Assembly: GCF_001729485.1 (NCBI RefSeq)
Contig: NZ_CP017157.1
Span: forward strand, 5,146,001-5,210,000
DNA length: 64,000 nucleotides
Direction: 5' to 3'
Source of the DNA: Streptomyces lydicus
GTDB taxonomy: Bacteria; Actinomycetota; Actinomycetes; Streptomycetales; Streptomycetaceae
Part shown: in pieces, positions 1 to 8,844 of the stretch
Numbering within the stretch: position 1 is the first letter of the stretch
Layout of the letters: each line of letters starts with the position of its first letter
Translations under genes and position numbers: made by a program
The notes under the pieces: model-generated
What the model was told of the DNA's origin: nothing
Database searches by the model: none
The model's input: the letters and a program-made list of their open reading frames with translations, nothing else

Positions 1-1
1 C

Positions 2-1195
2 GTCAACGACGTCTACACGCCTCTCTGGCGCGGGAACTGGAACCCCGACTACGTCAGCGCGGTCACCGCCGATCCCAGCATCATCGACACCCTCAATTCC
101 TTCGCGCTCGACCACCTGGATCTGCTCGGCACCGGCAATTCCTACCTCGACTCCAACGCGGGAATGAACGTCGCGCGCTACGTCGAGCACCCGGCCCTCC
201 AGGACCGGGTCCGGCCGCTCATGAAGGGCCTGCTGGACGCCTCGAAGATCACCGGCCCGACCGCGCCCCTGTGGGTCACCGTCGCTTCCCAGGCCGACGC
301 CTACGACAAGGCCAACTGCTCGTACTACGGCGCGTGCGACCTGCCCGGCCGGCTGACCGAGGCGGCCCTGCCTGTCACCCGCGCCTGCGATGCGACGCAC
401 ACCGTACGGGCGCAGTCACTGACCCCCGAGGAGCTCGATGCGACCTGCGCCGGCGTCCTGGGCCAGGGCCCGTACTTCCACGACTTGGTGAAGGACGACG
501 GCCCGATACCCGGCCAGTACGAATCCACCGTCCAGCTCGTCGTCTTCGGCAGTCGCAACGACTACCGGACCTACGCCGGGGCCATCTTCGGCGTCGACAC
601 CGACAACGGCGGCATCACCCTGGTCGGGGACCCCACCGAACCGGACAACCAGCCCCTGTCCATCATGTACCAGAAGGACTCCGACGACGGCTTCCCGGCC
701 CGGATCTGGAACCTCAACCACGAGTACACCCACTACCTCGACGCGCGTGACGACATGAAGGGCGACTTCGGCCGGCAGACATCGGTCCCGGACATCTGGT
801 GGATCGAGGGCCTCGCCGAATACGTCTCGTACAGCTACCGGCACGTCACCGACACCGAGGCGGTCACCGAGGCCGGCAAGCACACGTACGCGCTGAGCAC
901 GTTGTTCCAGAGCACCTACGCCAACAGCGACGTCACCCGCACCTACCCCTGGGGCTACCTCGCGGCCCGCTACATGATCGAGAAGCACCCCTCGGACGTC
1001 GCCACCGTGCTCGGGCACTTCCGGACGGGCGACTACGCCGGTGGCTACGCCGTCTACCACACCGATATCGGCACGCGTTACGACGCCGACTTCGACGCCT
1101 GGCTCACCACCTGCGCGGCGGGCGCCTGCGCCGCGGCGCCGGGTCCGACGACCACGCCTCCGGCACACCGGCCGCTGCCCCACCCGACAGCCTGA
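2..1195 (+). CDS. Peptidase M9 (microbial collagenase), 5'-truncated by window edge
   Basis: Open reading from base 2, with no start in the window; 397 residues of the C-terminal part are visible. The zinc-binding HEYTH motif lies at 719-733, and a downstream acidic helix (WWIEGLAEYV) supplies the third ligand Glu of gluzincin metalloproteases. Flanking sequence resembles secreted Streptomyces and Vibrio-type M9 collagenases, which cut triple-helical collagen outside the cell. The protein ends in a short Pro/Thr-rich tail. I see no PKD or collagen-binding domain after the catalytic part, so it looks like a catalytic-only form. The signal peptide and activator domain would lie upstream of the window. 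The family call is firm; substrate is inferred from the family. Confidence 0.88.
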   Translation, partial: VNDVYTPLWRGNWNPDYVSAVTADPSIIDTLNSFALDHLDLLGTGNSYLDSNAGMNVARYVEHPALQDRVRPLMKGLLDASKITGPTAPLWVTVASQADAYDKANCSYYGACDLPGRLTEAALPVTRACDATHTVRAQSLTPEELDATCAGVLGQGPYFHDLVKDDGPIPGQYESTVQLVVFGSRNDYRTYAGAIFGVDTDNGGITLVGDPTEPDNQPLSIMYQKDSDDGFPARIWNLNHEYTHYLDARDDMKGDFGRQTSVPDIWWIEGLAEYVSYSYRHVTDTEAVTEAGKHTYALSTLFQSTYANSDVTRTYPWGYLAARYMIEKHPSDVATVLGHFRTGDYAGGYAVYHTDIGTRYDADFDAWLTTCAAGACAAAPGPTTTPPAHRPLPHPTA

Positions 1196-1402
1196 CGCAT
1201 GCCCCACACGGCCCGGCGGTGCCACCGCCGGGCCGTCCCGCACGAAACGGCGGGCGCACCCGGCGCGCCCGGCATTCGACTGTCGGGGTGGTCGTCGCCG
1301 AACGGGCCGTGCCGCGGTCCCCGGGGCGGCGGCCGGGCCAGCACGATGGGCAGCGCTGTGCCGCCGTGACCCGCACGGTGGCAGGACTCCCGGGAGTGCT
1401 CC

Positions 1403-2140
1403 TTGTCCGCCCAGTCACCCTCCACCGATATCCCGCCGGCGCGCTACGACGACCTGCGGGCCCTCGTGTTCAACTGCACCCTCAAACGGTCGCCGGAGCG
1501 CAGCAACACCCAAGGGCTCATCGACCGCAGCGTGGGCATCATGACGGCGCAGGGTGTCCACGTCGACGTCGTACGGGCCGTCGACCATGACATCGCCACC
1601 GGCGTATGGCCGGACATGACCGAACACGGCTGGCAGACCGACGCCTGGCCGGGGCTGTACGAACAGGTCATGGCGGCCGACATCCTCGTGCTGGCCGGCC
1701 CCATCTGGCTGGGCGACAACAGCTCGGTCACCAAGCGGGTGATCGAACGTCTCTACGCGTGCTCCAGCCTCCTCAACGAGGCGGGCCAGTACGCCTACTA
1801 CGGGCGGGTCGGGGGCTGTCTCATCACCGGCAACGAGGACGGCGTCAAGCACTGCGCCATGAACGTCCTCTACAGCCTCCAGCACCTCGGCTACACCATC
1901 CCCCCGCAGGCCGACGCCGGTTGGATCGGCGAGGCAGGGCCCGGTCCCTCCTACCTCGACCCCGGCTCGGGCGGCCCGGACAACGACTTCACCAACCGCA
2001 ACACCGCCTTCATGACCTGGAACCTGCTGCACATGGCCAGAACGCTCAAGGACGTCGGCGGCATCCCCGCCTACGGCAACCAGCGCACCGCATGGGACGC
2101 CGGCTGCCGGCACGACTACGAAAACCCCGAGCACCGCTGA
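1403..2140 (+). CDS. Flavodoxin-like NADPH-dependent FMN reductase family oxidoreductase
   Basis: 245 residues from a TTG start preceded by GGGAG about 9 nt upstream. The N-terminal beta strand (LRALVFNCTLKRS) followed by a phosphate-binding loop rich in Ser/Thr/Asn (RSNTQGLID), and a central ILVLAGPIWLGDNSSVTKRVIER segment, are typical of the flavodoxin-like fold that binds FMN. Family members reduce FMN or quinones with NAD(P)H in the cytoplasm. It stands alone between the collagenase and the terpene operon, with about 200 bp on each side. No substrate can be named. An ATG start further in would remove the first beta strand, so TTG is preferred. Confidence 0.75.
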   Translation: MSAQSPSTDIPPARYDDLRALVFNCTLKRSPERSNTQGLIDRSVGIMTAQGVHVDVVRAVDHDIATGVWPDMTEHGWQTDAWPGLYEQVMAADILVLAGPIWLGDNSSVTKRVIERLYACSSLLNEAGQYAYYGRVGGCLITGNEDGVKHCAMNVLYSLQHLGYTIPPQADAGWIGEAGPGPSYLDPGSGGPDNDFTNRNTAFMTWNLLHMARTLKDVGGIPAYGNQRTAWDAGCRHDYENPEHR

Positions 2141-2336
2141 CTTCGGGAGCGCCGTACTGCCTCGTGGCTTCAAATCCGTCAGCCATGTGGCGTGACCGGA
2201 GCATGGGGAGGATCGTTGCTGATCACAACTGAATACCAACGTCCGGATGTACGCTGCGCGATGGCATCATTCCAGCCAGTCGCGGGCAGTGTGGCCCGGC
2301 CCCCTCTTGTGGATCAGACGACACTCCGGAGAACCG

Positions 2337-3245
2337 ATGAACGCTCCCCCTGTCACTCAGTCGCGCGCAGAAGGTCCGGCGTTCGACGAGACGGAAGTGC
2401 CGCGTTACTACGCGCGCAAGACCCAGGACATACTTCACAAGTACGGTCCGGGGCCCCGGGTCCACTTCCACGTGGGCCTGTTCGATCCGGCGGTCAAGCT
2501 CAACACGACCGTCTCCCAACGGGTCCTCAAGAACCGGATCGTCGGCGCCCAGGAGGCGATCCTCGACCACGCCGCGCGCACCTGGGCCGACGGCCAGTCC
2601 TTTCCCGCGCACCTGCTCGACATCGGGTGCGGACTGGGCGGCGGCAGCCTCTACTGGGCGCAGGAACATGGCGCGAATGTCACGGGTCTCACCGTGGCGA
2701 ATGACCACATACCCGTCATCAGGGAGCTCGCCCGGCAGGCAGGTGTTTCCGGCCGCGTCACCCCTCGCGTCGGCGACGTCCACGACATGACCCACGAGCG
2801 CCGCTACGACGCCGCGTACGCCATCGAAAGCTCCGGCTACATGGACCGCAAGCGGCTGTTCCACGTGGTGGCGAGGGCGCTGCGGCCCGGGGGCTGGTTC
2901 GGCATCCAGGAGCACTTCATCTGCCGCCCGGAATGGACGGATTGGATCGACGACTACTACAAAACGCGGCTCGGCACCCTCACCGAGTACATCCACGCCG
3001 CTGAGTCCGCCGGCTTCGAGCTGGAACAGGACGAGGACGTCACGGACGGGGTCAGCGAGTTCTGGCTGCAGTCCATGGCCTGGAACACGGCTGAACTGAC
3101 GCGTCTGGAACAGGGCGGCGAACAGGCGTCGTGGTCTCGGGAACGGCTCCAGCAGAGCGCCGTCGCGCACGGCAAGATGTTCCGCATCTGGCGCGACCAC
3201 GCCGTGGAAACCCGCCTGCTCCACTTCCGGCTCGGAGGCAACTGA
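2337..3245 (+). CDS. SAM-dependent C-methyltransferase, probably of a prenyl diphosphate (GPPMT-like)
   Basis: 302 residues; ATG with GGAG 8 nt upstream. The SAM-binding motif I is [11 protein letters not shown], followed by an acidic second strand ([16 protein letters not shown]) and the class I Rossmann methyltransferase order. The general layout resembles geranyl diphosphate 2-C-methyltransferase and sterol-type methyltransferases. Its stop codon is 2 nt before the start of a terpene synthase, so the two are almost certainly co-transcribed. In actinomycetes that pair usually means methylation of GPP (or a longer prenyl diphosphate) to a non-canonical substrate, which the synthase then cyclises. 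The pairing is seen in the sequence; the exact substrate is inference. Confidence 0.75.
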   Translation: MNAPPVTQSRAEGPAFDETEVPRYYARKTQDILHKYGPGPRVHFHVGLFDPAVKLNTTVSQRVLKNRIVGAQEAILDHAARTWADGQSFPAHLLDIGCGLGGGSLYWAQEHGANVTGLTVANDHIPVIRELARQAGVSGRVTPRVGDVHDMTHERRYDAAYAIESSGYMDRKRLFHVVARALRPGGWFGIQEHFICRPEWTDWIDDYYKTRLGTLTEYIHAAESAGFELEQDEDVTDGVSEFWLQSMAWNTAELTRLEQGGEQASWSRERLQQSAVAHGKMFRIWRDHAVETRLLHFRLGGN

Positions 3246-3247
3246 CC

Positions 3248-4345
3248 GTGATCACCGAACACGGCCACGCTTCACGGATCGGCTGGCAACTACCGGCGTT
3301 CTTCTGCCCCTTCGCCCCCTCCCGCCACCCCAAGGCGGCGGAGATCGAGCAGCGCGCCCTCGAATGGATCGACGCGTTCGGGATCTACCCCGACGCCACC
3401 GAGCGCGCCTGGGGGCTGGCCACACACAGTGCCGACTTCTCCTGCAGGATCATCCCCGACGGCGATGTCGACCACGTACTGACCTTCACGCTGTGGAATT
3501 ACTGGGCGAACGCCGTCGACGACTGGCAGGACTCCGGAGCGGCGGCCACCGATACCGCGGCGATCACCGACCACGGCGCCCGGCTGGCCCGGGCCCTGGA
3601 GATGCCCGGCTGCGCCCTCCTGCCCCCGGGCCCCCTCACCTCGGCGCTGGATGATCTGGTGCAGCGGACACACGCCCTGCTGACCCCATTTCAGCTGCGC
3701 AGATTCGCGGAGGGAGCACGGGACTGGCTGATCGGGGCGGGCTGGCGCACGGCTCAGGCCGAGCGGGGCCGCATGCCCGGCCTCAGCGATTACGCCGGTC
3801 TCGGCGTTCTGGCGAACGGCACCCGTTTCAGCCTCACTTGGGCGGATGCCGCGAACGGGATCGACCTGCCGCCGAACACCCTCTACGCGGCCCCGGTCCA
3901 GGCCGTGACCGACGCGGCGGGGTGGATCGTCGCCGCCGACAACGACCTCTTCTCCTACAACAAGGACGACGATCAAGAGCCCTGGGAGCAGAACCTGGTC
4001 AACGTGTTGGCGCACGAGCGAGGATGCGCCCCCGGAGAGGCGGTCACCGAGGCAGTCGCCCTGCGGGACCGGGTGATGACCCTCTTCCTCCGTCTGCGCG
4101 CACAGCTCGCTCGGGGTGCGGACGAGGAGCTTCGGCGCTACCTCGACTCCCTCCAGGACTACATCGCCGGCAGCATCGCCTGGCAGAACCTCGCGCCCCG
4201 CTACGCGAGCCCCCGCAACCGCAACGCCCGGCCGGTGGAGGGGGCGACGTTCGACGTGGTCTGGAGCAACTCCCCGAGTGATCCGAGCACGGAGCCGCCC
4301 GCCGTTCCGTCCCTGAACTGGTGGTGGCAGCAACTGGAGCAGTGA
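3248..4345 (+). CDS. Class I terpene synthase, likely acting on a methylated prenyl diphosphate
   Basis: 365 residues from GTG. Metal-binding motif 1 is DDWQD at residues 91-95; the NSE triad is NDLFSYNKD at 232-240, with the final Glu replaced by Asp; a C-terminal Arg-Tyr pair sits near residue 318. Together these define a bacterial class I terpene cyclase that ionises a prenyl diphosphate with Mg2+. It lacks the long Pro-rich N-terminus and the DDCYCED-like motif I recall for 2-methylisoborneol synthase, so it may make another C11 (or C16) product. It is coupled to the methyltransferase before it and followed by a strong terminator. Product identity cannot be read from sequence. Confidence 0.85.
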   Translation: MITEHGHASRIGWQLPAFFCPFAPSRHPKAAEIEQRALEWIDAFGIYPDATERAWGLATHSADFSCRIIPDGDVDHVLTFTLWNYWANAVDDWQDSGAAATDTAAITDHGARLARALEMPGCALLPPGPLTSALDDLVQRTHALLTPFQLRRFAEGARDWLIGAGWRTAQAERGRMPGLSDYAGLGVLANGTRFSLTWADAANGIDLPPNTLYAAPVQAVTDAAGWIVAADNDLFSYNKDDDQEPWEQNLVNVLAHERGCAPGEAVTEAVALRDRVMTLFLRLRAQLARGADEELRRYLDSLQDYIAGSIAWQNLAPRYASPRNRNARPVEGATFDVVWSNSPSDPSTEPPAVPSLNWWWQQLEQ

Positions 4346-4369
4346 CCGGCCGGCGCTCGCCATGGCAAA

Positions 4370-4396
4370 GGGCCCGCAGCAAGGTGCTGCGGGCCC
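4370..4396. terminator. Bidirectional terminator between terpene synthase and cvnE
   Basis: Perfect 12-bp inverted repeat GGGCCCGCAGCA / TGCTGCGGGCCC with a 3-nt loop, between two convergent genes. It can serve both strands. Confidence 0.85.
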
Positions 4397-4407
4397 GCAC
4401 AGCAGGG

Positions 4408-5811
4408 CTAGCGGCGGCCGATCAGACGGTTCAGCCACGACCACCGCGACTGCGGCCGGCCCGTCGCTGCCTGCACGGCCTCCTTCAACGGAGCGAGCGG
4501 CGGCAGCGGTTCGGGATCGGTCCGCGGGGCGGTGGCGGTGACGGACCGGGGCGCGAACCGCACCGGCAGCCGTACGAGGTGCTGGGACATCAGCGTGCCC
4601 CGTCGCTCCAGCTCGAAGTCGTGCACGGTCAGCTCGATGTCGGGCAGGCGCGCCAACAGGGCCTCGATCCCGGTGTCGGCGATGGCCCGGCCGATGTCCT
4701 GGCCCGGGCATTCGTGGGGGCCCGCGCTGAATGCCAGGTGGGAACGGTTTCCGTGGACCGGCGCGGTCAGGTCCGGCCGGACCGCGGGATCGACGTTGCC
4801 CGCGGCCAGGGACAACAGGAGCATGTCACCACGCTTGATCTCCTGACCGCCCAGCACGGTGTCCGCCGTGGCCCAGCGGCCCAGGACGGTGTTGATGGGG
4901 GTCTGGTCCCACAGCACCTGCTCCAGAGCCTCCGGCAGCGTCATACGGCCGCCCGAGAGATTCGCGCGGAAGCGCGGGTCGGTGAGGACCATCCGCAGGG
5001 TGTTCGCGATCAGGTTCGCGGTGGTTGCGTACGCCGCGACCAGGACCACTCGCACATGCGCCAGGACCTCGACATCCGTCAGCTCCGCGGGGTGGTCGAG
5101 CAGCCAGGACGTGAGGTCGTACCCGCGACTGGCCTTCTTGCTCTCCACCAGCTGGTACAGCATCTTCGTGACGTACTCATCGCTTTCGAGGGCGGTCTCC
5201 GAGCCCTCCAGCATGTCCGGCACGGCCCGGACGAGCCGGGGGCCGTGTTCCTCCGGAGCACCGATCAGCTGCGTCATCACCAGCATCGGCAGCTGACTGG
5301 AGAACTCCGACACGAGGTCGGCCTCACCGTTGGCGGCGAAGGCATCGATGAGCTGGTGGGCGAAGCGGGTGACGTACCGGCGCATCCCGCGCCGGTCGAA
5401 GCGCTGCAGGGACTCCAGCACCGCTCCCCTCAGCCGCTCGAAGGCCGGGCCGTCGTTGAAATTGATCACCGGCCACCAGGTCACCATCGGCGCGAGCGCG
5501 TACTTCTCGGGGACCACCGTCCCGTCCTGCACGGCACCCCACTCGCGGGGATCGCGGGAGAACCGGCTGGGGGTCCGGGCCACCTCCAGATTCTCCCGGT
5601 GGCCCAGGACGAGCCAGGCCGGCTGGTCGTCATGCACCAGTACGGGCGCCACCGCGCCGTGTTCGGCGCGCAGCTCCTCGTACAGGGCCATGGGGTCGTG
5701 CTCCGCGGCCGGACCGTAGAGGCGCCGCGGTCCGGCTTGGCCCAGGCCGTGGGCCGGGCACCCGGGCGGTGGGAGAGGGGAGGGCGTACTCATCGGGGAA
5801 GGCGTACTCAT
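4408..5811 (-). CDS. cvnE: Conservon cytochrome P450 (CYP157-like) lacking ExxR
   Basis: 467 residues; the ATG overlaps the cvnD stop (ATGA). The heme-thiolate loop is FSAGPHECPGQD. The I-helix reads AAYATT in place of the usual AGxDT. At the K-helix, where nearly all P450s have ExxR, the sequence is EQVLW (in PEALEQVLWDQ), so the Arg is absent. This is the known signature of the CYP157 family found in Streptomyces conservons. It is the last gene of a cvnABCDE operon, where it is believed to work with the G-protein-like module; the substrate is unknown. A later in-frame ATG six codons downstream is possible. Confidence 0.9.
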   Translation of the reverse strand: MSTPSPMSTPSPLPPPGCPAHGLGQAGPRRLYGPAAEHDPMALYEELRAEHGAVAPVLVHDDQPAWLVLGHRENLEVARTPSRFSRDPREWGAVQDGTVVPEKYALAPMVTWWPVINFNDGPAFERLRGAVLESLQRFDRRGMRRYVTRFAHQLIDAFAANGEADLVSEFSSQLPMLVMTQLIGAPEEHGPRLVRAVPDMLEGSETALESDEYVTKMLYQLVESKKASRGYDLTSWLLDHPAELTDVEVLAHVRVVLVAAYATTANLIANTLRMVLTDPRFRANLSGGRMTLPEALEQVLWDQTPINTVLGRWATADTVLGGQEIKRGDMLLLSLAAGNVDPAVRPDLTAPVHGNRSHLAFSAGPHECPGQDIGRAIADTGIEALLARLPDIELTVHDFELERRGTLMSQHLVRLPVRFAPRSVTATAPRTDPEPLPPLAPLKEAVQAATGRPQSRWSWLNRLIGRR

Positions 5812-6422
5812 GAGGACTCCGTTGCTACGAGGGAGTGCAGGTAGTGCATGAGGGAAACAAGGACGTCCCGGCTGGATTCGCGGTGCCGCGCGTCGCACGT
5901 CATAAGGGGGACGTCGGAAGGCAGGTCGAGCGCACCGCGGAGCTCCTGAAGCGTGTGATCCGGAGCGCCCGCAAAGGAGTTCACCGCGACGACGAAGGGC
6001 ACACCGCTCTCTTCCAGACGGCCCATGACGTCGAAGCTGTCCTCCAGTCGCCGGGTGTCCACCAGCACCACCGCGCCGAGAGCGCCTTCGAACAGACCAT
6101 TCCACAGGAACCAGAACCGCTGCTGACCGGGGGTGCCGAAGAGGTAGAGGACGAGTTCGTCGCTGATGCTGATCCGGCCGAAGTCCATCGCGACGGTGGT
6201 GGCCGTCTTGTGTTCCACGCCCGCGCGGTCGTCGATGCCGGCGCCGGCCTGGGTCATGGTCTCTTCGGTGGTCAGCGGCCGGATCTCGCTCACCGACCCG
6301 ACCATGGTCGTCTTGCCGACCCCGAATCCGCCCACGATCACGACCTTGACCGCCGCGGACGCCGTGTGGGGGAGCCGCTCCTCGTTGGGGGGCTCCGCGA
6401 GCTCAGAGCTTTTGAAGGCCAT
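5808..6422 (-). CDS. cvnD: Conservon small GTP-binding protein
   Basis: 204 residues. P-loop GGFGVGKTT near residues 30-40; switch II region LFGTPGQQRFW; and VAVNSFAGA where Ras-like proteins have NKxD. This is the CvnD type of Ras/MglA-like GTPase. In conservons it associates with the CvnA kinase-like protein at the membrane and cycles in response to it (known for S. coelicolor Cvn9). The start overlaps cvnC by 20 nt, and the stop overlaps cvnE, so the operon is tightly coupled. Confidence 0.93.
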   Translation of the reverse strand: MAFKSSELAEPPNEERLPHTASAAVKVVIVGGFGVGKTTMVGSVSEIRPLTTEETMTQAGAGIDDRAGVEHKTATTVAMDFGRISISDELVLYLFGTPGQQRFWFLWNGLFEGALGAVVLVDTRRLEDSFDVMGRLEESGVPFVVAVNSFAGAPDHTLQELRGALDLPSDVPLMTCDARHRESSRDVLVSLMHYLHSLVATESS

Positions 6423-6756
6423 GGATCACCTTTTCGATGAGGGCAAGGTCGGGCAGATCCGCTGGCGGTACCGGCGGGCGCGTGAGCACCTGTTGCTCGT
6501 CCAGCAGGTCGCTGATCAGGACGCTGACGACACTCACCGGCAGTCCTGTGTGGGCGGATATCTCGGCGACCGAGAGCGGAGCCTGGCACAGGCTCAGAAT
6601 CGACGCGTGCTCCGGCTGCATGCCGGCCGTGGGAACGGTCCTGGCCACGATCAGCGTGACCAGGTCGAGCTCGTTGGCCGCGGAGGAACGGCCACTGGTG
6701 ATGACGTAGAGGCGCTCCGGCCTTTCCTCCGTGCCGTCCTGGGGGGAGTCGCTCAC
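6403..6756 (-). CDS. cvnC: Conservon DUF742 protein
   Basis: 117 residues from GTG overlapping the cvnB stop (GTGA). It carries the DUF742 features RLYVITSGR near the N-terminus and a winged-helix-like stretch LSVAEISAHTGLPVSVV, ending with a short helix before the stop. CvnC proteins bind the other conservon components; DNA binding is suggested by the helix-turn-helix-like region but unproven. It is always between the roadblock and GTPase genes, as here. Confidence 0.92.
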   Translation of the reverse strand: MSDSPQDGTEERPERLYVITSGRSSAANELDLVTLIVARTVPTAGMQPEHASILSLCQAPLSVAEISAHTGLPVSVVSVLISDLLDEQQVLTRPPVPPADLPDLALIEKVIHGLQKL

Positions 6757-7160
6757 CTGGCCTGCCCGTCGCTGCGGGGCGGGCTGGTGATGTGCGCTCC
6801 CAGACGGGCGATGAGGTCCCGCATGCGCTGGCCCATGAGCCCGGCGTCCACGCCGTCGTCAGCGAGCACCGCGAGATAGGCCCTGGGGCCGGCGGCCATC
6901 AGGTAGAAGAAACCGCCGTCCATCTCGATGACCACCAACCGCATTTTGCCCGCCTGGTGCGGGAGTTCGCTGCCGACCGCACTGGCGAGACTCTGCAAGC
7001 CGGAGCAGGAAGCGGCCAGCCGCTCGGCCGACTCGGTGGTCCCGCCGTGGTGTCCCATACGCAGTCCGTCCGAGGACAGTACGAGGACCGTGCGGGTCTG
7101 CGGCACGCTCTCCGCGAGGTCCTTGAGCATCCAGTCCAAGCTGGCCGCCTGCTGACTCAC
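6753..7160 (-). CDS. cvnB: Conservon roadblock/LC7 protein
   Basis: 135 residues. The GTG start at 7160 overlaps the cvnA stop (GTGA), which fixes the N-terminus at SQQAASLDWMLKDLAE; a longer in-frame extension upstream is not needed. The roadblock fold is indicated by LVLSSDGLRMGHHGG, followed by SLASAVG and FFYLMAAGPRAYLAVLAD. Roadblock proteins act as GTPase partners, here presumably for CvnD downstream in the same operon. Confidence 0.92.
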   Translation of the reverse strand: MSQQAASLDWMLKDLAESVPQTRTVLVLSSDGLRMGHHGGTTESAERLAASCSGLQSLASAVGSELPHQAGKMRLVVIEMDGGFFYLMAAGPRAYLAVLADDGVDAGLMGQRMRDLIARLGAHITSPPRSDGQAR

Positions 7161-8620
7161 TGTTCTCCTCTCGGCGCGGCGGCGTCGTCGCCACCACTGC
7201 TGCCCTCCGCCGACAGTCCGGTCTTGAAGGCGGTCAGCCACTCCCCCGGTGCCCGCTGCGCTCCCTCCGCCGGCCGGGCGTGGCCCGCGGGTGCCTGCGC
7301 CTCCGCCACCCGTTCTCTGCGTCGCCGCTGAGGAAGTCCGTTCGCCGTCCGCTCGACCACCTGCGGCGTCTCGTCGCTCCGCCGGGGCGCCGGGGGCTTG
7401 GCCGTCTGCCGGGACACCACCTGGCCCGGCTGGCTCGCCGCCCGCGGACCGGAGAACGTCCCGATACCGTGCGCCACGCCCGACGCCTCAGCCGCGCTGG
7501 TGATCAACTGCTGAGGAACCACGAGCACCACCCGCACGCCCCCGTAGGCGGACGTACGCAGCGAGACCTGCAGACCGAACGCCTGAGTCAGGCGCCCCAC
7601 CACCGCCAGGCCGAGTCGCGGGGTCTCTCCCAAGTCGCCCAGGTCGATGCCCTGCTGCGCCTGTTCAAGGCGCCGCTCGGCCAGGTGCCGGGCCTGCTCA
7701 CTCATGCCGACACCCCCGTCCTCGATCTCCACCACGACCCCGGACTGCACCTCCGCGGCCGTCAGATGGACCTTCGTGTGGGGCGGCGAATAGCGCGTCG
7801 CGTTGTCCAGCAGCTCCGCCAGGGCGTGGATGAGCGGCTCGACGGCCGGCCCGACGACGGCGCACTCCGTGCTGGTGCTCAGTTCCACCCGCTCGTAGCC
7901 CACGATCCGCGACATCGCACCCCGCAGCACGCTGTACAGCGGCACCGGCCGGTTCCACTGGCGGCCGGGCCGGGCACCGCCGAGGACGGCGATGGAGTCG
8001 GCAAGCCGGCCGGTGAGCGCGGTGTTGTGGTCGATCCGCAGGAGGTCGCCGAAGACGGCGGGGTCCTTGCCGTGCCGGTCCTCCATCTCGCGCAGCTCCC
8101 GCGCCTGCTGATGGACGATGGCCTGCATGCGTCTGGCCAGGTTCACCAGGGCGCGCTGTGCCGAGTCCCGCAGCCCCTCCTCCGCGGCCACCGCATCCAT
8201 GACGGTGCGCAGCACCGCCCAGTGGGCCTGCTGGAACTCGGGAGGAAGGCCGCTGTAGGCGCCCGACCAACGCGCCGTCAACCAGTTGAGGACCTCCTCC
8301 GGGGCCTCCTCCAGGCGCAGGCGCGTCAGCATCTCCGGCACCACACTGTCGGCCAGCCGCGCGGTCGCCTCCTGCTGCTGCGCCAGCGCGGCCGACTGCC
8401 TCCGGCCGTCCGCCTGCAGTTGGGTGACCTGCCGGTTCCGGCGCACGGCCGTGCCGGCGGCGCCGGCCACCGCGCCCACAGCCGTCACGCCGATCCAGAC
8501 AGCCGCGGCGAACACGGAAGGTTCGACCAAGCCGGCCACCGCCACGGCAGCAACCACCGGTATGAGCCACGCATACACCGCCACGGTCGGCAATCCGGAC
8601 GGCGACTTCTCCTGGACCAT
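7157..8620 (-). CDS. cvnA: Conservon sensor kinase-like ATPase
   Basis: 487 residues from an ATG with GAGGG 8 nt upstream; a TTG four codons earlier is the alternative. Two hydrophobic segments (about residues 11-30 and 38-55) anchor it in the membrane. A helical region follows, then a GHKL ATPase domain with N-box ELLDNATRYSPP, G1 box VEIEDGGVGM and G2-like GLAVVGRL. The C-terminal 100 residues are Pro/Arg/Ala-rich and probably disordered. There is no clear H-box. CvnA is regarded as the sensory head of the conservon. It is divergent from the kinase-like gene at 8845. Confidence 0.92.
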   Translation of the reverse strand: MVQEKSPSGLPTVAVYAWLIPVVAAVAVAGLVEPSVFAAAVWIGVTAVGAVAGAAGTAVRRNRQVTQLQADGRRQSAALAQQQEATARLADSVVPEMLTRLRLEEAPEEVLNWLTARWSGAYSGLPPEFQQAHWAVLRTVMDAVAAEEGLRDSAQRALVNLARRMQAIVHQQARELREMEDRHGKDPAVFGDLLRIDHNTALTGRLADSIAVLGGARPGRQWNRPVPLYSVLRGAMSRIVGYERVELSTSTECAVVGPAVEPLIHALAELLDNATRYSPPHTKVHLTAAEVQSGVVVEIEDGGVGMSEQARHLAERRLEQAQQGIDLGDLGETPRLGLAVVGRLTQAFGLQVSLRTSAYGGVRVVLVVPQQLITSAAEASGVAHGIGTFSGPRAASQPGQVVSRQTAKPPAPRRSDETPQVVERTANGLPQRRRRERVAEAQAPAGHARPAEGAQRAPGEWLTAFKTGLSAEGSSGGDDAAAPRGEQ

Positions 8621-8844
8621 GAGCACCCTCAACCTGTGGGAATAGACGATCGTCCGAAGACCTGCGGGAGCGTATAGGCATATGCGCAGGGAAGTTGGCG
8701 CCGCGTCAGCTCGACCACCGGGACGGGCGTAGCTTTCTCATATCGGTGGCGAATACTCCCCCGAAGGGCGATACTGGCGCGCCGAGCCGGGGGAACGAGC
8801 TACGGAGCTGCACACCCGGGCCTTCGGCAATCGAGGGGACGTCG

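Noticed and set aside
416..1243. Long minus-strand frame opposite the collagenase
   Set aside because: Val/Gly/Arg-rich composition typical of antisense of GC-rich coding DNA; the plus strand carries the HEYTH metalloprotease motif.
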